NCBI RefSeq assembly: GCF_900112425.1
Contig: NZ_FOLP01000005.1
Span: forward strand, 186,001 to 250,000
DNA: 64,000 nucleotides
Reading direction: 5' to 3'
DNA from: Variovorax sp. OK212
GTDB lineage: Bacteria > Pseudomonadota > Gammaproteobacteria > Burkholderiales > Burkholderiaceae_C
Position 1 is the first letter of the stretch. Each line of letters begins with the position of its first letter. The notes under the pieces are model-generated. The model had not been told where the DNA came from. It worked only from the letters and a program-made list of their open reading frames with translations, and did not search any database. Both the position numbers and the translations under genes were made by a program. Positions 10,178 to 18,580 of this stretch are shown in pieces.

Positions 10178-10468
10178 ATGTTCATCGTCACACTGACCTA
10201 CATCCGGCCGCTCGACGAACTCGACGTGCTGATGGACGCGCACATCGCCTGGCTCAAGAAGCACTACGAAAGTGGTCTGTTCCTGGCCTCGGGCCGACAG
10301 GTGCCGCGCAAGGGCGGCGTGATCCTGGCGCGTTCGGGCGACCGCGACGGGTTGCAGGCGGTGCTGGCGCGCGACCCGTTCGTGCTGAACGGCGCCGCGC
10401 GCGCCGACATCCTGGAGTTCGTGCCCAGCATGACCGCGCCGGGCGCGGAGGCCCTCAAGAGCCTTTGA
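10178..10468 (+). CDS. YciI-like protein, 96 aa
   Basis: A 96-residue protein of the YCII-related family: a single ferredoxin-like alpha/beta domain that starts MFIVTLTYIRPLDELD and includes the His-Asp region (LMDAHIAWLKKHYESG). Many family members form dimers with a His/Asp pair in a pocket; the reaction is unknown for most. The ATG lies shortly after a weak CACC leader without a clear Shine-Dalgarno sequence. Its last 14 bp overlap the end of the convergent pirin gene. Confidence 0.82.
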   Translation: MFIVTLTYIRPLDELDVLMDAHIAWLKKHYESGLFLASGRQVPRKGGVILARSGDRDGLQAVLARDPFVLNGAARADILEFVPSMTAPGAEALKSL

Positions 10469-11585
10469 CCGTACCCGCTGCAGCCACCGCAGCTGCAGTA
10501 GCCACAACAGCCGCCGGCTGCGCCGGCAGCTCTTCGCGCCCGCCCGGGTGCTTCGCGAAGCGCGCCGTCTGCATGCCGTGCACCGGCGCCGAGTCGGCGA
10601 AGGGCCAGCCGCCGAACTGCGTGCGGCGGTAGTCGGCCATGGTCTGGCTGATCTCGGCCTGCGTGTTCATCACGAAGGGGCCGTACTGCACCACCGGCTC
10701 GGCAATCGGGCGGCCCTGCAGCACCAGGAACTCGCTGGTGTCGTCGGGGCCGTTGGCCAGCTCCACGGGCATGTCCGCGCGCAGCTCGATGGCCACCGGG
10801 CCTTCCACGCGCTGGCCCGCCACATGCGCTGCCGCCCCCTTGAAGAAATACAGCATGCGCCGCGTGCCCTCGCCCGCCGCGGCGGGCAGCGTCCACTGCG
10901 CGCCGGGCGTCATCTTCAGCGTCCAGATGGCCACGTCGGCGTCGGCCTGCGCGGCCCACGAGTCGGGCGGCGGCGCCAGCGGCTGGATCGGTTCCTGGCC
11001 GCCCGCGGCGTCGCCGCCGATGCGCCCCGCGATCACCGCGACCTCGGTGCGTCCGCCCTTCGCGTCGTCGGAGCCGAAGCGCGGAATCGCGTCCGACCAG
11101 AACATGGTGAAGTGCGGCTCGGCCATCTTGCTTTTCGCGGGCAGGTTCAGCCAGATCTGGAACAGCTCCAGCGGGTTCGGCGCGCCGGCGTCCAGCAGCG
11201 GGAACATCTCCGAATGCACGATGCCCTTGCCGGCCGTGAGCCACTGCACGTCGCCGCCGCCGAAGCGCGCGGTGGCGCCCAGCGAGTCGGAGTGGTCCAC
11301 CAGGCCCTTGCGCACGATGGTCACCGTCTCGAAGCCGCGGTGCGGGTGCGAGGGAAAGCCCGGCACCGTGTCGCCGTGGTACATGCTCCAGCCGTCCTTG
11401 CGGCTGAAGTCCTGGCCGATCTGGCGGCCGGCCAGCGACGCCTCGGGGCCCATGCGGCCGTTGCCCTGCGGGTAGGCGTCGTCGTGGTAGACGCAGAACA
11501 GGAACGGGTCGATCGTCTGCCACGGGAAACCGAGGGGCGCGATCTGCACGATGGGGCTGAGGCTCTTGTTGTTGTCTTCGGACAT
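10455..11585 (-). CDS. Pirin-family protein with long C-terminus
   Basis: A 376-residue bicupin of the pirin family. The N-terminal cupin shows the metal-ligand pattern HPHRGFETVT and later SEMFP; the C-terminal domain holds RADMPVELANGPD and the IVHSE-type motif. Bacterial pirins act as quercetin 2,3-dioxygenases or as redox-sensing regulators. At 376 residues it is longer than usual (about 280-300) because of inserted loops and an Ala-rich tail (AAVVATAAAVAAAG). The ATG at 11585 has AAAGGAA seven bases upstream. It lies downstream of the VOC gene in the same direction, 197 bp away. Confidence 0.88.
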   Translation of the reverse strand: MSEDNNKSLSPIVQIAPLGFPWQTIDPFLFCVYHDDAYPQGNGRMGPEASLAGRQIGQDFSRKDGWSMYHGDTVPGFPSHPHRGFETVTIVRKGLVDHSDSLGATARFGGGDVQWLTAGKGIVHSEMFPLLDAGAPNPLELFQIWLNLPAKSKMAEPHFTMFWSDAIPRFGSDDAKGGRTEVAVIAGRIGGDAAGGQEPIQPLAPPPDSWAAQADADVAIWTLKMTPGAQWTLPAAAGEGTRRMLYFFKGAAAHVAGQRVEGPVAIELRADMPVELANGPDDTSEFLVLQGRPIAEPVVQYGPFVMNTQAEISQTMADYRRTQFGGWPFADSAPVHGMQTARFAKHPGGREELPAQPAAVVATAAAVAAAGTVKGS

Positions 11586-11781
11586 GTCGATATTCCTTTG
11601 CACGTGGGGCATGGCCGATGTTGCCTTGCCGGTGACTGGAATATCGGGGTGCCGCCGCCGTCCGGTAGATGCCTTGCCTGCAACAGTGAAGAGCGCGTAT
11701 GGAACGATCGGCATCGTTCTTTCCTTCGTCTTTCGTCCTTGGTGCCTGCCGCGGGGTCGTCTCGGTTGCCCGGTGACGCGG

Positions 11782-12198
11782 TTACTGCTTGGGCATCTCG
11801 ACGTTCGGGTCCATGAACACCAGCTCCCACAGGTGGCCGTCGATGTCCTGGAAGCCGTGGCCGTACATGAAGCCGTAGTCCTGCGGCTCGCGCGGAATGG
11901 TGCCGCCAGCGGCCTTGGCCCTGGCCACCAGCTCGTCGACCTCGGCGCGGCTCTCGCACGACAGGCACAGCAGCACCTCGGTGCTGGTGGCGGTGTCCGC
12001 CAGGCTCTTGGTGGTGAAGGTCTTGAAGAACGCCTCGACCAGCAGCATGACGTGGATGCTGTCCTTCTGCACCACCATGCAGGCAGCGTTGGCGTCGGTG
12101 AACTGCGGGTTGAAGGTGTAGCCCAGCGCGGCGAAGAACGCCTTGGTCTTGTCGAGGTTCTTGACGGGAAGGTTCACGAAGATCTGCTTGGTGGCCAT
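11782..12198 (-). CDS. VOC-superfamily (glyoxalase/bleomycin-resistance-like) protein
   Basis: A 138-residue single-domain vicinal-oxygen-chelate protein. It starts MATKQIFVNLPVKNLDKT, a typical opening for this group, and ends with the conserved GFQDIDGHLWELVFMDP segment. Two copies of the beta-alpha-beta-beta-beta unit can be traced. Metal ligands are not certain, so it could be a dioxygenase-like enzyme or a non-catalytic binder. Its promoter contains two TGGACG-type palindromes, so it is probably repressed by an unlinked TetR-like regulator. Pirin lies downstream and may be co-transcribed. Confidence 0.9.
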   Translation of the reverse strand: MATKQIFVNLPVKNLDKTKAFFAALGYTFNPQFTDANAACMVVQKDSIHVMLLVEAFFKTFTTKSLADTATSTEVLLCLSCESRAEVDELVARAKAAGGTIPREPQDYGFMYGHGFQDIDGHLWELVFMDPNVEMPKQ

Positions 12199-12249
12199 GG
12201 TGTCGTCCTGTGTCGGTGAGGGGAATGATGGGTTTTTGCCGGCGTCTTG

Positions 12250-12294
12250 TGTACGCCGTCCACAAAAGATACCAAACAAACTGGACGCCGTCCA
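12250..12294 (-). promoter_or_regulatory. VOC promoter with two palindromic operators
   Basis: Read on the minus strand, TGGACG (12294-12289) and TATCTT (12271-12266) are spaced by exactly 17 bp and point to the VOC gene. The -35 hexamer lies inside a perfect 13-bp palindrome, TGGACGCCGTCCA (12282-12294). A second copy with one mismatch, TGTACGCCGTCCA (12250-12262), covers the expected start point. The centres are 32 bp apart, close to three helical turns. This architecture suits repression by a dimeric regulator. Confidence 0.7.
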
Positions 12295-12302
12295 CATGAT
12301 TT

Positions 12303-13712
12303 TCAGCCGGGCTGATCGGGCAGTGGATCGGCCAGTGGACTGGTCAGCGGATCGGCCAGGAGCGCGGCCAGCGCGAGCGTGCTGCGGTCTTCGAAGTACG
12401 GCCCGACGATCTGCACGCCCAGCGGCAGCCCGCCGGCCGTGCGGCCCGCGGGTGCCACGGTGGCGGGCACCCCGCCGAGGCTGGCGAGGCTCGACCAGGC
12501 CGCCCCCTGCGCGCCGTAGGGTGTGGCGCGGCCGTCGATGGCGAGCGTGCGGCGCGACCAGTCCGGCTCGCTCACGTGCTCGAAAGCGGCGCAGCCGAAG
12601 ACGGGGCACAGCACGGCGTCGAACTGCGTGAACAGCGTGCGCAATTGGGCGCGGATGCGGGTGCGCGCGGCCAGCAGGTCGAACCACGCGCGCAGCGACA
12701 GCGGCGACTGGCCGCCCGGTTCGGCGTGGGCGAGCACCGTCTGCACGATGCCACCGTAGGTGTCGCCGACCTCGGCCAGGTCGGGCAGCAGCGCAGACCG
12801 ATGAGCCAGCACCGCACCCGCGTCGGCAAGCCGCCGCGCGGCCGATTCGACGGCCGCGCGCACGTCGGCACCCACGGCAGCCTGCGGATGCGACGTGACC
12901 ACGAGCACGCGCCAGCCGCTGGCCGCCGCATGGCGCGGCGCGGGCAGCCGACCGTGGCCGTCGGCCGTGAACATCGCGTCGGGGCCTGCCAGCACGTCGA
13001 GCGCCAGCGCCAGGTCTTGCGCGCAGTGGCCGATCGGCCCGATCACCGACGGCAACCCCGCCGGCGGCTCCTCGGTGCCCGGGAACGCGAAGCCGCGCGT
13101 CGGCAGCAGGCCGTGGCTCGGCTTGTGCGCGTGCACGCCGCAGAAGGCCGCCGGAATGCGCAGCGAGCCCATCAGGTCCGAGCCCAGTTCGAGCGCGACC
13201 ATGCCCGTTGCCACGGCAACCGCCGCGCCGCCCGACGAGCCGCCCGGCGTGCGGTGCGCGTCGAGCGGGTGCACCGTGCGCCCGTACACCGGGTTGTCGC
13301 ATTGCCAGTCGGCCAGCGCGGCGGCCACGTTGGTCTTGCCGAGGATCACCGCGCCGGCCGCCTTCAGCCGCTGCACGGCCACCGCGTCCTGCGCCGGCAC
13401 GGAGCCGCGAAACGGCGGCAGTCCCCAGCTGGTCGGCAGGCCGGCGACGTTGAAGGCCTCCTTCACCGTCATCGGCACGCCGAGCAGCGCGCGCCGCTCG
13501 CCGCGCGCCAGCGCCGCGTCGGCCTGCGCGGCCTGCCGGCGGGCGCGTTCGAAGTCGCGCACCACCGCCGCGTTGAGCCCGCCGTCGAGCGACTCGATGC
13601 GCGCGATGGCGGCCTCGCACAGCGCGGCCGCGCTGACCTGCGCTGAGGCCAGTGCCTCGGCGCAGCGCGCCGCGCCGGCGGACAGCAGTTCGGTCGGGTT
13701 CGTCGTTGCCAT
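12303..13712 (-). CDS. Amidase-signature family amidase
   Basis: A 469-residue enzyme of the amidase signature family, which hydrolyses carboxamides with a Ser-cisSer-Lys triad. The Lys lies in VPMTVKEAFNV, the Gly/Ser-rich core is PGGSSGGAAVAVATG, and the nucleophile Ser is in GSDLMGSLRIPA. The frame is open upstream as far as 14690, but that part is antisense to the CYTH-CHAD gene; the ATG at 13712 begins a normal amidase N-terminus (MATTNPTELLSAGAAR). The C-terminus ends in short repeats (ADPLTSPLADPLPDQPG). The substrate is unknown. It is divergent from the CYTH-CHAD gene. Confidence 0.92.
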   Translation of the reverse strand: MATTNPTELLSAGAARCAEALASAQVSAAALCEAAIARIESLDGGLNAAVVRDFERARRQAAQADAALARGERRALLGVPMTVKEAFNVAGLPTSWGLPPFRGSVPAQDAVAVQRLKAAGAVILGKTNVAAALADWQCDNPVYGRTVHPLDAHRTPGGSSGGAAVAVATGMVALELGSDLMGSLRIPAAFCGVHAHKPSHGLLPTRGFAFPGTEEPPAGLPSVIGPIGHCAQDLALALDVLAGPDAMFTADGHGRLPAPRHAAASGWRVLVVTSHPQAAVGADVRAAVESAARRLADAGAVLAHRSALLPDLAEVGDTYGGIVQTVLAHAEPGGQSPLSLRAWFDLLAARTRIRAQLRTLFTQFDAVLCPVFGCAAFEHVSEPDWSRRTLAIDGRATPYGAQGAAWSSLASLGGVPATVAPAGRTAGGLPLGVQIVGPYFEDRSTLALAALLADPLTSPLADPLPDQPG

Positions 13713-13805
13713 GGTCCGTGCCCTTTCTCGTCTCGCTCGATGGACCCGGTGCGCCCGGTGCTTCCGTGTTGCGGGGGCCGGAGAAGACGGGGCATCATGG
13801 CCGCC

Positions 13806-15377
13806 ATGGAAATCGAGTTCAAGTTCTGCATTCCCGCCGGCCGCCTGAAGGCCGTCGAAACCGCCCTCAAACGCGGCGCCGTCGAACGCACCCGCCTGCA
13901 GGCCCGCTACTTCGACACCGCCGACCTGCGCCTGGCCGCCGACGGCATGGTGCTGCGGCTGCGCAAGGAAGGCCCGCGCTGGGTGCAGACCGTGAAGGCC
14001 ACCGGCGACAACGCGCTGCACCGGCTCGAGCACAACGTCGACCTGGGCACGGCGGGCGCCGCACCGCAGATCGATCCGCTGCGCCACCAGGGCACGCCCG
14101 TGGGCGAGCGGCTGGCCAGGCTGCTGGGGCATGGCGACGAGGGCGGCGAGGGCGACGCAGCGCCTGCACCGCTGGTCGAGCGGCAATCCACCGACATCGT
14201 GCGGCTCACGCGCGACGTGCGCGTCACCGGGCCCGGCGGCGCGGTGGTCGAGATGGCGCTGGACGTCGGCAAGGTCGTCGCGTTCGCAGGCACGCCCGAG
14301 CAGCGCGAATCGCCGGTGTGCGAGCTGGAACTGGAGCTGAAAAGCGGCGATGTGCGTGGCCTGGTGTCGCTCGCGCGGCGCTGGTCGCAGCAGCACGGGC
14401 TGTGGTTCAGCACCGTGTCGAAGGCCGAGCGCGGCGCACGGCTGCTGGCGGCGAAGGAGACCGTGGATGCGGTGAAGGCCGAAGCGCCGCGCTTCGCCAC
14501 GCCGCACCCCGACGGGCGTGCCGTCCAACAGGCCGTGGTCGCGTCGTGCCTCGCGCAGATGCTGCCGAACGCGAGCGAGATCGCGGCGGGAAGCAGCGAC
14601 GAAGAGCAGGTCCATCAGCTGCGCATCGGCATCCGCCGCCTGCGCACGGCGCTGCGCGAATTGGCGGCGCTCGATGCGTCGTCGGTACACTTCCAGCCGG
14701 CCGAATGGGAGCCGCCGCTGGTCGAGGCTTTCCGCGCACTGGGCGCGCTGCGCGACCGCGAGCAGGTCGTGAAGCTTGCGCAGCCGCGGCTGAATGAAGC
14801 GGGCGCGCCGGCGTTCGACCCGCTGGCGGGCGACGACACGGCGGCCAACGCACCGTCACCCGGCGACGCGGTGCGCGCACCGGCGTTCCAGGGCGTGCTG
14901 GTGTCGCTGATCGCATTCACTGCGGTGGAACATGCTGAATCTGAGGAGGCCGCGGAGGCTGGCCCGGCAAGCGCCGACGACGCCCGCCGCCTGCTGCGCA
15001 AGCGCCTGCAGCATCTGCACAAGCAGGTGCTGCGCGACGGCCAGCGCTTCGAGTCGCTTGACACCGAGCACCAGCACCGCGTGCGCAAGCGGCTGAAGCG
15101 CCTGCGCTACCTCGCCGAGTTCGTGGCGCCGCTGTTCGATGCGCAGGACAAGGACGCGGCCGAGCGCTACCTGAAGGCGCTGCGCCCCGCGCAGGACGCG
15201 CTGGGCGATTTCAACGACGAGGCGGTGGCGATGGCGCTGTACCGCGAAGCCACCGGGCGCGATGCGCGCGCGTGGTTTGCGGTGGGGTGGTTCACCGCGC
15301 GGCATCCGGCGGGCGCGAAGGCGTGCCGGAAGGCACTGGAGAAGATCGAGGACGCGCCGAGGTTCTGGAAGAAGTAG
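13806..15377 (+). CDS. CYTH and CHAD domain protein (inorganic triphosphatase-like)
   Basis: A 523-residue protein with an N-terminal CYTH domain (residues about 1-205) and a C-terminal CHAD domain (about 235-515). The CYTH signature ExExK is at the start (MEIEFKF), followed by the usual run of basic and acidic strand residues (RYFDTADLRLAADG, LRLRKEG). CYTH enzymes hydrolyse triphosphates with a divalent metal; CHAD domains are helical, His-rich and bind polyphosphate (VHQLRIGIRRLRTALRE; HRVRKRLKRLRYL). The fusion resembles E. coli YgiF. An ATG at 13797 three codons earlier is equally possible. Confidence 0.93.
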   Translation: MEIEFKFCIPAGRLKAVETALKRGAVERTRLQARYFDTADLRLAADGMVLRLRKEGPRWVQTVKATGDNALHRLEHNVDLGTAGAAPQIDPLRHQGTPVGERLARLLGHGDEGGEGDAAPAPLVERQSTDIVRLTRDVRVTGPGGAVVEMALDVGKVVAFAGTPEQRESPVCELELELKSGDVRGLVSLARRWSQQHGLWFSTVSKAERGARLLAAKETVDAVKAEAPRFATPHPDGRAVQQAVVASCLAQMLPNASEIAAGSSDEEQVHQLRIGIRRLRTALRELAALDASSVHFQPAEWEPPLVEAFRALGALRDREQVVKLAQPRLNEAGAPAFDPLAGDDTAANAPSPGDAVRAPAFQGVLVSLIAFTAVEHAESEEAAEAGPASADDARRLLRKRLQHLHKQVLRDGQRFESLDTEHQHRVRKRLKRLRYLAEFVAPLFDAQDKDAAERYLKALRPAQDALGDFNDEAVAMALYREATGRDARAWFAVGWFTARHPAGAKACRKALEKIEDAPRFWKK

Positions 15378-15431
15378 TCAGACGGAGCAGGCGGCCGCCG
15401 AGCGCGTCGGCCTCAGCCTGCTGGCGCCTTG

Positions 15432-15908
15432 TCAGTGATGGTGCCCGTGCGCCCCATGCACATGCCGGTGCTCGATTTCCACCGGCAGCGCCGTGCGCAC
15501 GTCCGTCACCTGCAGGCTGAAACGCAGCGCCTTGCCGGCCCATGGGTGGTTGCCGTCGAGCAGCACGACCGGGCCCTTGATCTTCATCACCGTGAAGACA
15601 TGCTCGGTACCGTCGTCGAGCCGGCCTTGCAGCTGGCCGCCGATCTTCACGCCCGGCGGGAAGTCGGTCTTGGGGATGCTGCGAACCAGTGCCTCGTCGC
15701 GCTGGCCGAAGGCGTCTTCGGGCGAGAGGTCCACCACGGTCTGGTAGCCCTTCTCCTTGCCATCGAGCGCCTGCTCGATCTTGGGCAGCGTGTTCTCGTA
15801 CCCGCCATGCAGGTAGGCCATCGGCTCGGGGCTCGCCTCGATGAGCTTGCCCTGGGCGTCGGAGACTTTGTACTTGATGGTGACGACGGTGTCTTTTTCG
15901 ATTTTCAT
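15432..15908 (-). CDS. slyD: FKBP-type peptidyl-prolyl isomerase, SlyD-like
   Basis: A 158-residue cytoplasmic prolyl isomerase and chaperone of the SlyD branch. It starts MKIEKDTVVTIKYKVSD, has the FKBP core (GGYENTLPKIEQALDGKEKGY) interrupted by the insert-in-flap domain (residues about 70-125), and ends in a short His-rich tail (EIEHRHVHGAHGHHH) able to bind Ni2+ or Zn2+. The tail is much shorter than in E. coli SlyD. It lies 76 bp from the RhuM gene's 3' end, in the same direction. Confidence 0.93.
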   Translation of the reverse strand: MKIEKDTVVTIKYKVSDAQGKLIEASPEPMAYLHGGYENTLPKIEQALDGKEKGYQTVVDLSPEDAFGQRDEALVRSIPKTDFPPGVKIGGQLQGRLDDGTEHVFTVMKIKGPVVLLDGNHPWAGKALRFSLQVTDVRTALPVEIEHRHVHGAHGHHH

Positions 15909-15984
15909 GAAGTGATGAGCTGACGGATGCGATTCGACGGATTTTCACGCATTCTGATGCGTGGCATCTCCGCGAGACCCGGTA

Positions 15985-17040
15985 TCAGGAAGCGTCGCGC
16001 TCGCCCTTGTTTTGCGACAGCTGGCGTTCTGCCCGCTCCAGTTCCCTGAGGTCTTCGGCGTCGGCGTCCTGCGATTGCATCTCGCGTCGCCGGATGTCGA
16101 ACTTCTCATACCTTCCGTGCACGATCTCGACCATCTCGTCGTGGCTCATGCGCCCGGTGCCCTTGAGCAACGGGCTTTCATTGAATTCGATGAAGGTGTC
16201 GACATAGGCCCGCCAGTCCGTCATGCGCAGGTCCTTGCGCCTCTCGGCGCGAAGCTCCGCAAAGTCCAGGAACAGCGTGACGATGCGGTTGAGATGGTCG
16301 ATCTCGTCGGCGTTGAGGTAGTTCTTGGCAACGATCACATCGGCCTTGCGCACGCGCCCTGCTTTCCATGCGGTCAGCGCCATGTTGGGTGCGCCGGAGT
16401 CGGCGCGCTGCACGACGATCTCGGCGGCGGTGTGCTGCGTGACCGCATAGAACATCTTGTTTTGTACTTCGGCGAAGAACAGACCCACGGCCTCCGGGTC
16501 GTCCTTGTAGTCCACCGACAACGCAAAGACGTCGCGCACCTTTTGGTAGAAGCGTTTCTCCGATGCCCGTATGTCGCGGATGCGTTGCAGCATCTCGTCG
16601 AAATAGTCCCAGCTTCCCGGGTCCTTGAGCCGGGCGTCGTCCATGACGAAGCCCTTGACGAGGTACTCCTTCAGATGTGCCGTCGCCCATTGGCGGAACT
16701 GGGTGCCGCGAGGGGATTTCACGCGGTAGCCGACGGCCAGGATCATGTCCAGGCTATAGAGCTTCAGAGGCCGCCGCACCTCGCGTTTGCCTTCGATTCG
16801 AACCATTAAGTCTTCCTTAATAGTTGCCTCGGGCAACAGTTCGTCCTCGTCGAGCACGTTCCTGATGTGGATGTTGATGTTCGGAACCGAGGTCTGGAAC
16901 AACGCCGCCAGTTCCATCTGCGTCAGCCATATGGTGCCGTCTTCCGTCCGCAGAAAAAACCGCGCGCTGCCGTCTTCCGTGGTGTACAGCACCAGCTCTC
17001 CCTGGCCCGAAGGTTCTGCTTCATCTGCCGCGTCACGCAT
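15985..17040 (-). CDS. RhuM-family (virulence-associated) protein
   Basis: A 351-residue protein of the RhuM family, named after a gene on the Salmonella SPI-3 island and often found in mobile or defence-like contexts. The family hallmarks are clear: WLTQMELAALFQTSVPNINIHI near the start (given in two parts: WLTQMELAALFQTS, VPNINIHI), the YSLDMILAVGYRVKSPRGTQ segment with the RQWAT helix, and the C-terminal KNYLNADEIDHLNRIV helix. The molecular activity is not known. The ATG at 17040 is preferred over a TTG two codons upstream. No restriction or other mobile genes flank it, so it stands alone between slyD and a LysR gene. Confidence 0.9.
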   Translation of the reverse strand: MRDAADEAEPSGQGELVLYTTEDGSARFFLRTEDGTIWLTQMELAALFQTSVPNINIHIRNVLDEDELLPEATIKEDLMVRIEGKREVRRPLKLYSLDMILAVGYRVKSPRGTQFRQWATAHLKEYLVKGFVMDDARLKDPGSWDYFDEMLQRIRDIRASEKRFYQKVRDVFALSVDYKDDPEAVGLFFAEVQNKMFYAVTQHTAAEIVVQRADSGAPNMALTAWKAGRVRKADVIVAKNYLNADEIDHLNRIVTLFLDFAELRAERRKDLRMTDWRAYVDTFIEFNESPLLKGTGRMSHDEMVEIVHGRYEKFDIRRREMQSQDADAEDLRELERAERQLSQNKGERDAS

Positions 17041-17136
17041 GGGCAAGCTCTTTCAAGTAGATGGCCATCAGCTTTCCTGCTTTGTTGCTTTCCGGATGCG
17101 CCAGGTCGAGTGGGGGCGGCGCGCGAGGAAATGAGC

Positions 17137-18051
17137 TTACGGTGCAACGTCGGACAGGATTCCCATGCTGCCCAGCTTTTGCGTCACAAGCTGAATAAAT
17201 GCCGTCACCGCCAGCGGCAGGTGCTCGCGGCTCGGGTAGACCACGCTCAGCCCCCGCCCGGTATCGCGGTACTGCGGCAGCACCCGCACCAGCAGCCCGT
17301 CCTGCTCGTCGCGCGTCGCCATCGACGGCGGCAGCTGCGTGATGCCCAGCCCGGCCAGTGCCGCCTTGCGCAGCGCCTGCGCGGTGTTGCCGGTGAAGCG
17401 CCCGGTGACCTGCACCTCTTCTTGCGCCCCGTCCGGCCCGGTCAGCCGCCATGTGGTGTGGCCGGTCGGATGCGGCGGGGTCACGCAGTCGTGGTTGGCC
17501 AGCTCCTGCAGGGTCGCGGGCTCGCCGTGCCGCGCGAGGTACGCGGGGCTCGCCAGCAGGCCGCCGCTGCGGGTGGCCAGCCGGCGGCCGATGTAGCCCG
17601 AATCGCGCAGCACGCCGCCGCGAAACGCCACGTCGATCTGCTCGGCGATCAGGTCGGCGGCCGCGTCGCTGAGCACGAAGTCGAGCTTCACCAGCGGGTG
17701 CGCCGCCAGGAAGTCCGACACCCACTCCATCGGGAAGAAATCGAAGAAGTCCGCCGGCGCGGCCACCCGCACCAACCCGCTGGGCTCCTGCCCTCCCGCT
17801 ACCAGCGCCTGACCGGCCGCCACCAGCCCGTCGACCGCGCCCGCGCAGCGGTCATGAAAGTCCTGCCCTGCACCGGTCAGCGTGAGCTTGCGCGTGGAGC
17901 GCTGCATGAGCCGCGTGCCCAGTTGCGCCTCGAGCTGCTGGATGCGCCGGCTCACGGTGTTCGGCGGCAGCCCAAGCCGCCTGCCGGCCTCGGCGAAGCT
18001 GCCGTAGCGCACCACCTGCACAAACATGGCGATGTCGTTGAGGTCGATCAT
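17137..18051 (-). CDS. LysR-family transcriptional regulator
   Basis: A 304-residue LysR regulator. The helix-turn-helix (GSFAEAGRRLGLPPNTVSRRI) opens the protein after MIDLNDIAMFVQVV, and the effector domain follows. The ATG at 18051 gives the standard length; the frame extends to 18087 without support. It is divergent from doxX, with 87 bp between the starts, and probably controls the DoxX, FMN-reductase and pirin genes. Members of this subgroup (CrgA/DsdC-like with SRRIQQLEAQLGTRLMQRSTRK) often respond to electrophiles or quinones. Confidence 0.93.
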   Translation of the reverse strand: MIDLNDIAMFVQVVRYGSFAEAGRRLGLPPNTVSRRIQQLEAQLGTRLMQRSTRKLTLTGAGQDFHDRCAGAVDGLVAAGQALVAGGQEPSGLVRVAAPADFFDFFPMEWVSDFLAAHPLVKLDFVLSDAAADLIAEQIDVAFRGGVLRDSGYIGRRLATRSGGLLASPAYLARHGEPATLQELANHDCVTPPHPTGHTTWRLTGPDGAQEEVQVTGRFTGNTAQALRKAALAGLGITQLPPSMATRDEQDGLLVRVLPQYRDTGRGLSVVYPSREHLPLAVTAFIQLVTQKLGSMGILSDVAP

Positions 18052-18089
18052 GGCGGGCTGATTCCTTTGAATTCTGGATGAGTGCAATC

Positions 18090-18108
18090 CGACTCTACCG
18101 TCTAGTCG
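18090..18108. promoter_or_regulatory. Possible LysR operator between lysR and doxX
   Basis: The 19-bp sequence CGACT-N9-AGTCG has perfect 5-bp arms and lies midway between the divergent starts at 18051 and 18139. Its size and position fit a LysR-type recognition site, but 5-bp arms are short. Confidence 0.4.
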
Positions 18109-18138
18109 ATCAATGGGTGCGTGCCTAACCTTCAGGCC

Positions 18139-18525
18139 ATGACTTCCTCACTCCCTTCTTCCCCCGCCCAGCGCCGCATCGTCTGGGGCGTGCGCATCGT
18201 GCTCGCCCTGGCTTTCGGCGCCGCCGGCGCGGCCAAGCTGGCCGGCCTGCCGCAGATGGTCCAGGTGTTCGACGCCATCGGCGCCGGCCAGTGGTTCCGC
18301 CATGTGACCGGCCTGGTCGAGGTCGGCGGCGCGGTGCTGCTGCTGGTGCCCGCCACCGGTTTCCTCGGCGGCCTGTTGCTGGCCGTGACCATGGCGTGCG
18401 CCGTGGCCACGCACCTGGTGCTGATCGGCGGCAACCCAGCGCCGGCGGTGGTGCTGGCACTGCTGTCGGCCTTTGTGGCCTGGCGCCTGTGGCCGGTGCC
18501 ACGGGCGGCGGGCACGACCGCCTGA
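18139..18525 (+). CDS. DoxX-family membrane protein
   Basis: A 128-residue inner-membrane protein with four hydrophobic helices and the DoxX-like core (LAFGAAGAAKLAGLPQMVQVF, then GQWFRHVTGLVEVGGAVLLL; motifs given separately: AAGAAKLAGLPQMVQVF, TGLVEVGGAVLLL). DoxX-like proteins are linked to thiol or quinone redox balance, and the related group is often beside NADPH-dependent FMN reductases and pirins, exactly as here. ATG 18139 is used; a GTG at 18121 is also in frame. It is the first gene of a three-gene group. Confidence 0.85.
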   Translation: MTSSLPSSPAQRRIVWGVRIVLALAFGAAGAAKLAGLPQMVQVFDAIGAGQWFRHVTGLVEVGGAVLLLVPATGFLGGLLLAVTMACAVATHLVLIGGNPAPAVVLALLSAFVAWRLWPVPRAAGTTA

Positions 18526-18580
18526 TTTCCTTCATTCCCATTTTTCTGCTCTCTTCTTCCCTCACTCAGGAGCTTTCCCC

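Noticed and set aside
12303..14690. A 795-residue extended form of the amidase
   Set aside because: The extra N-terminal part is antisense to the CYTH domain gene. The ATG at 13712 starts a normal amidase.
15946..15963. CACGCAT-TCTG-ATGCGTG hairpin between slyD and the RhuM gene, as a terminator
   Set aside because: The stem is perfect, but no T-run follows it on the minus strand, where a terminator would be needed. It could be an operator, with no further support.
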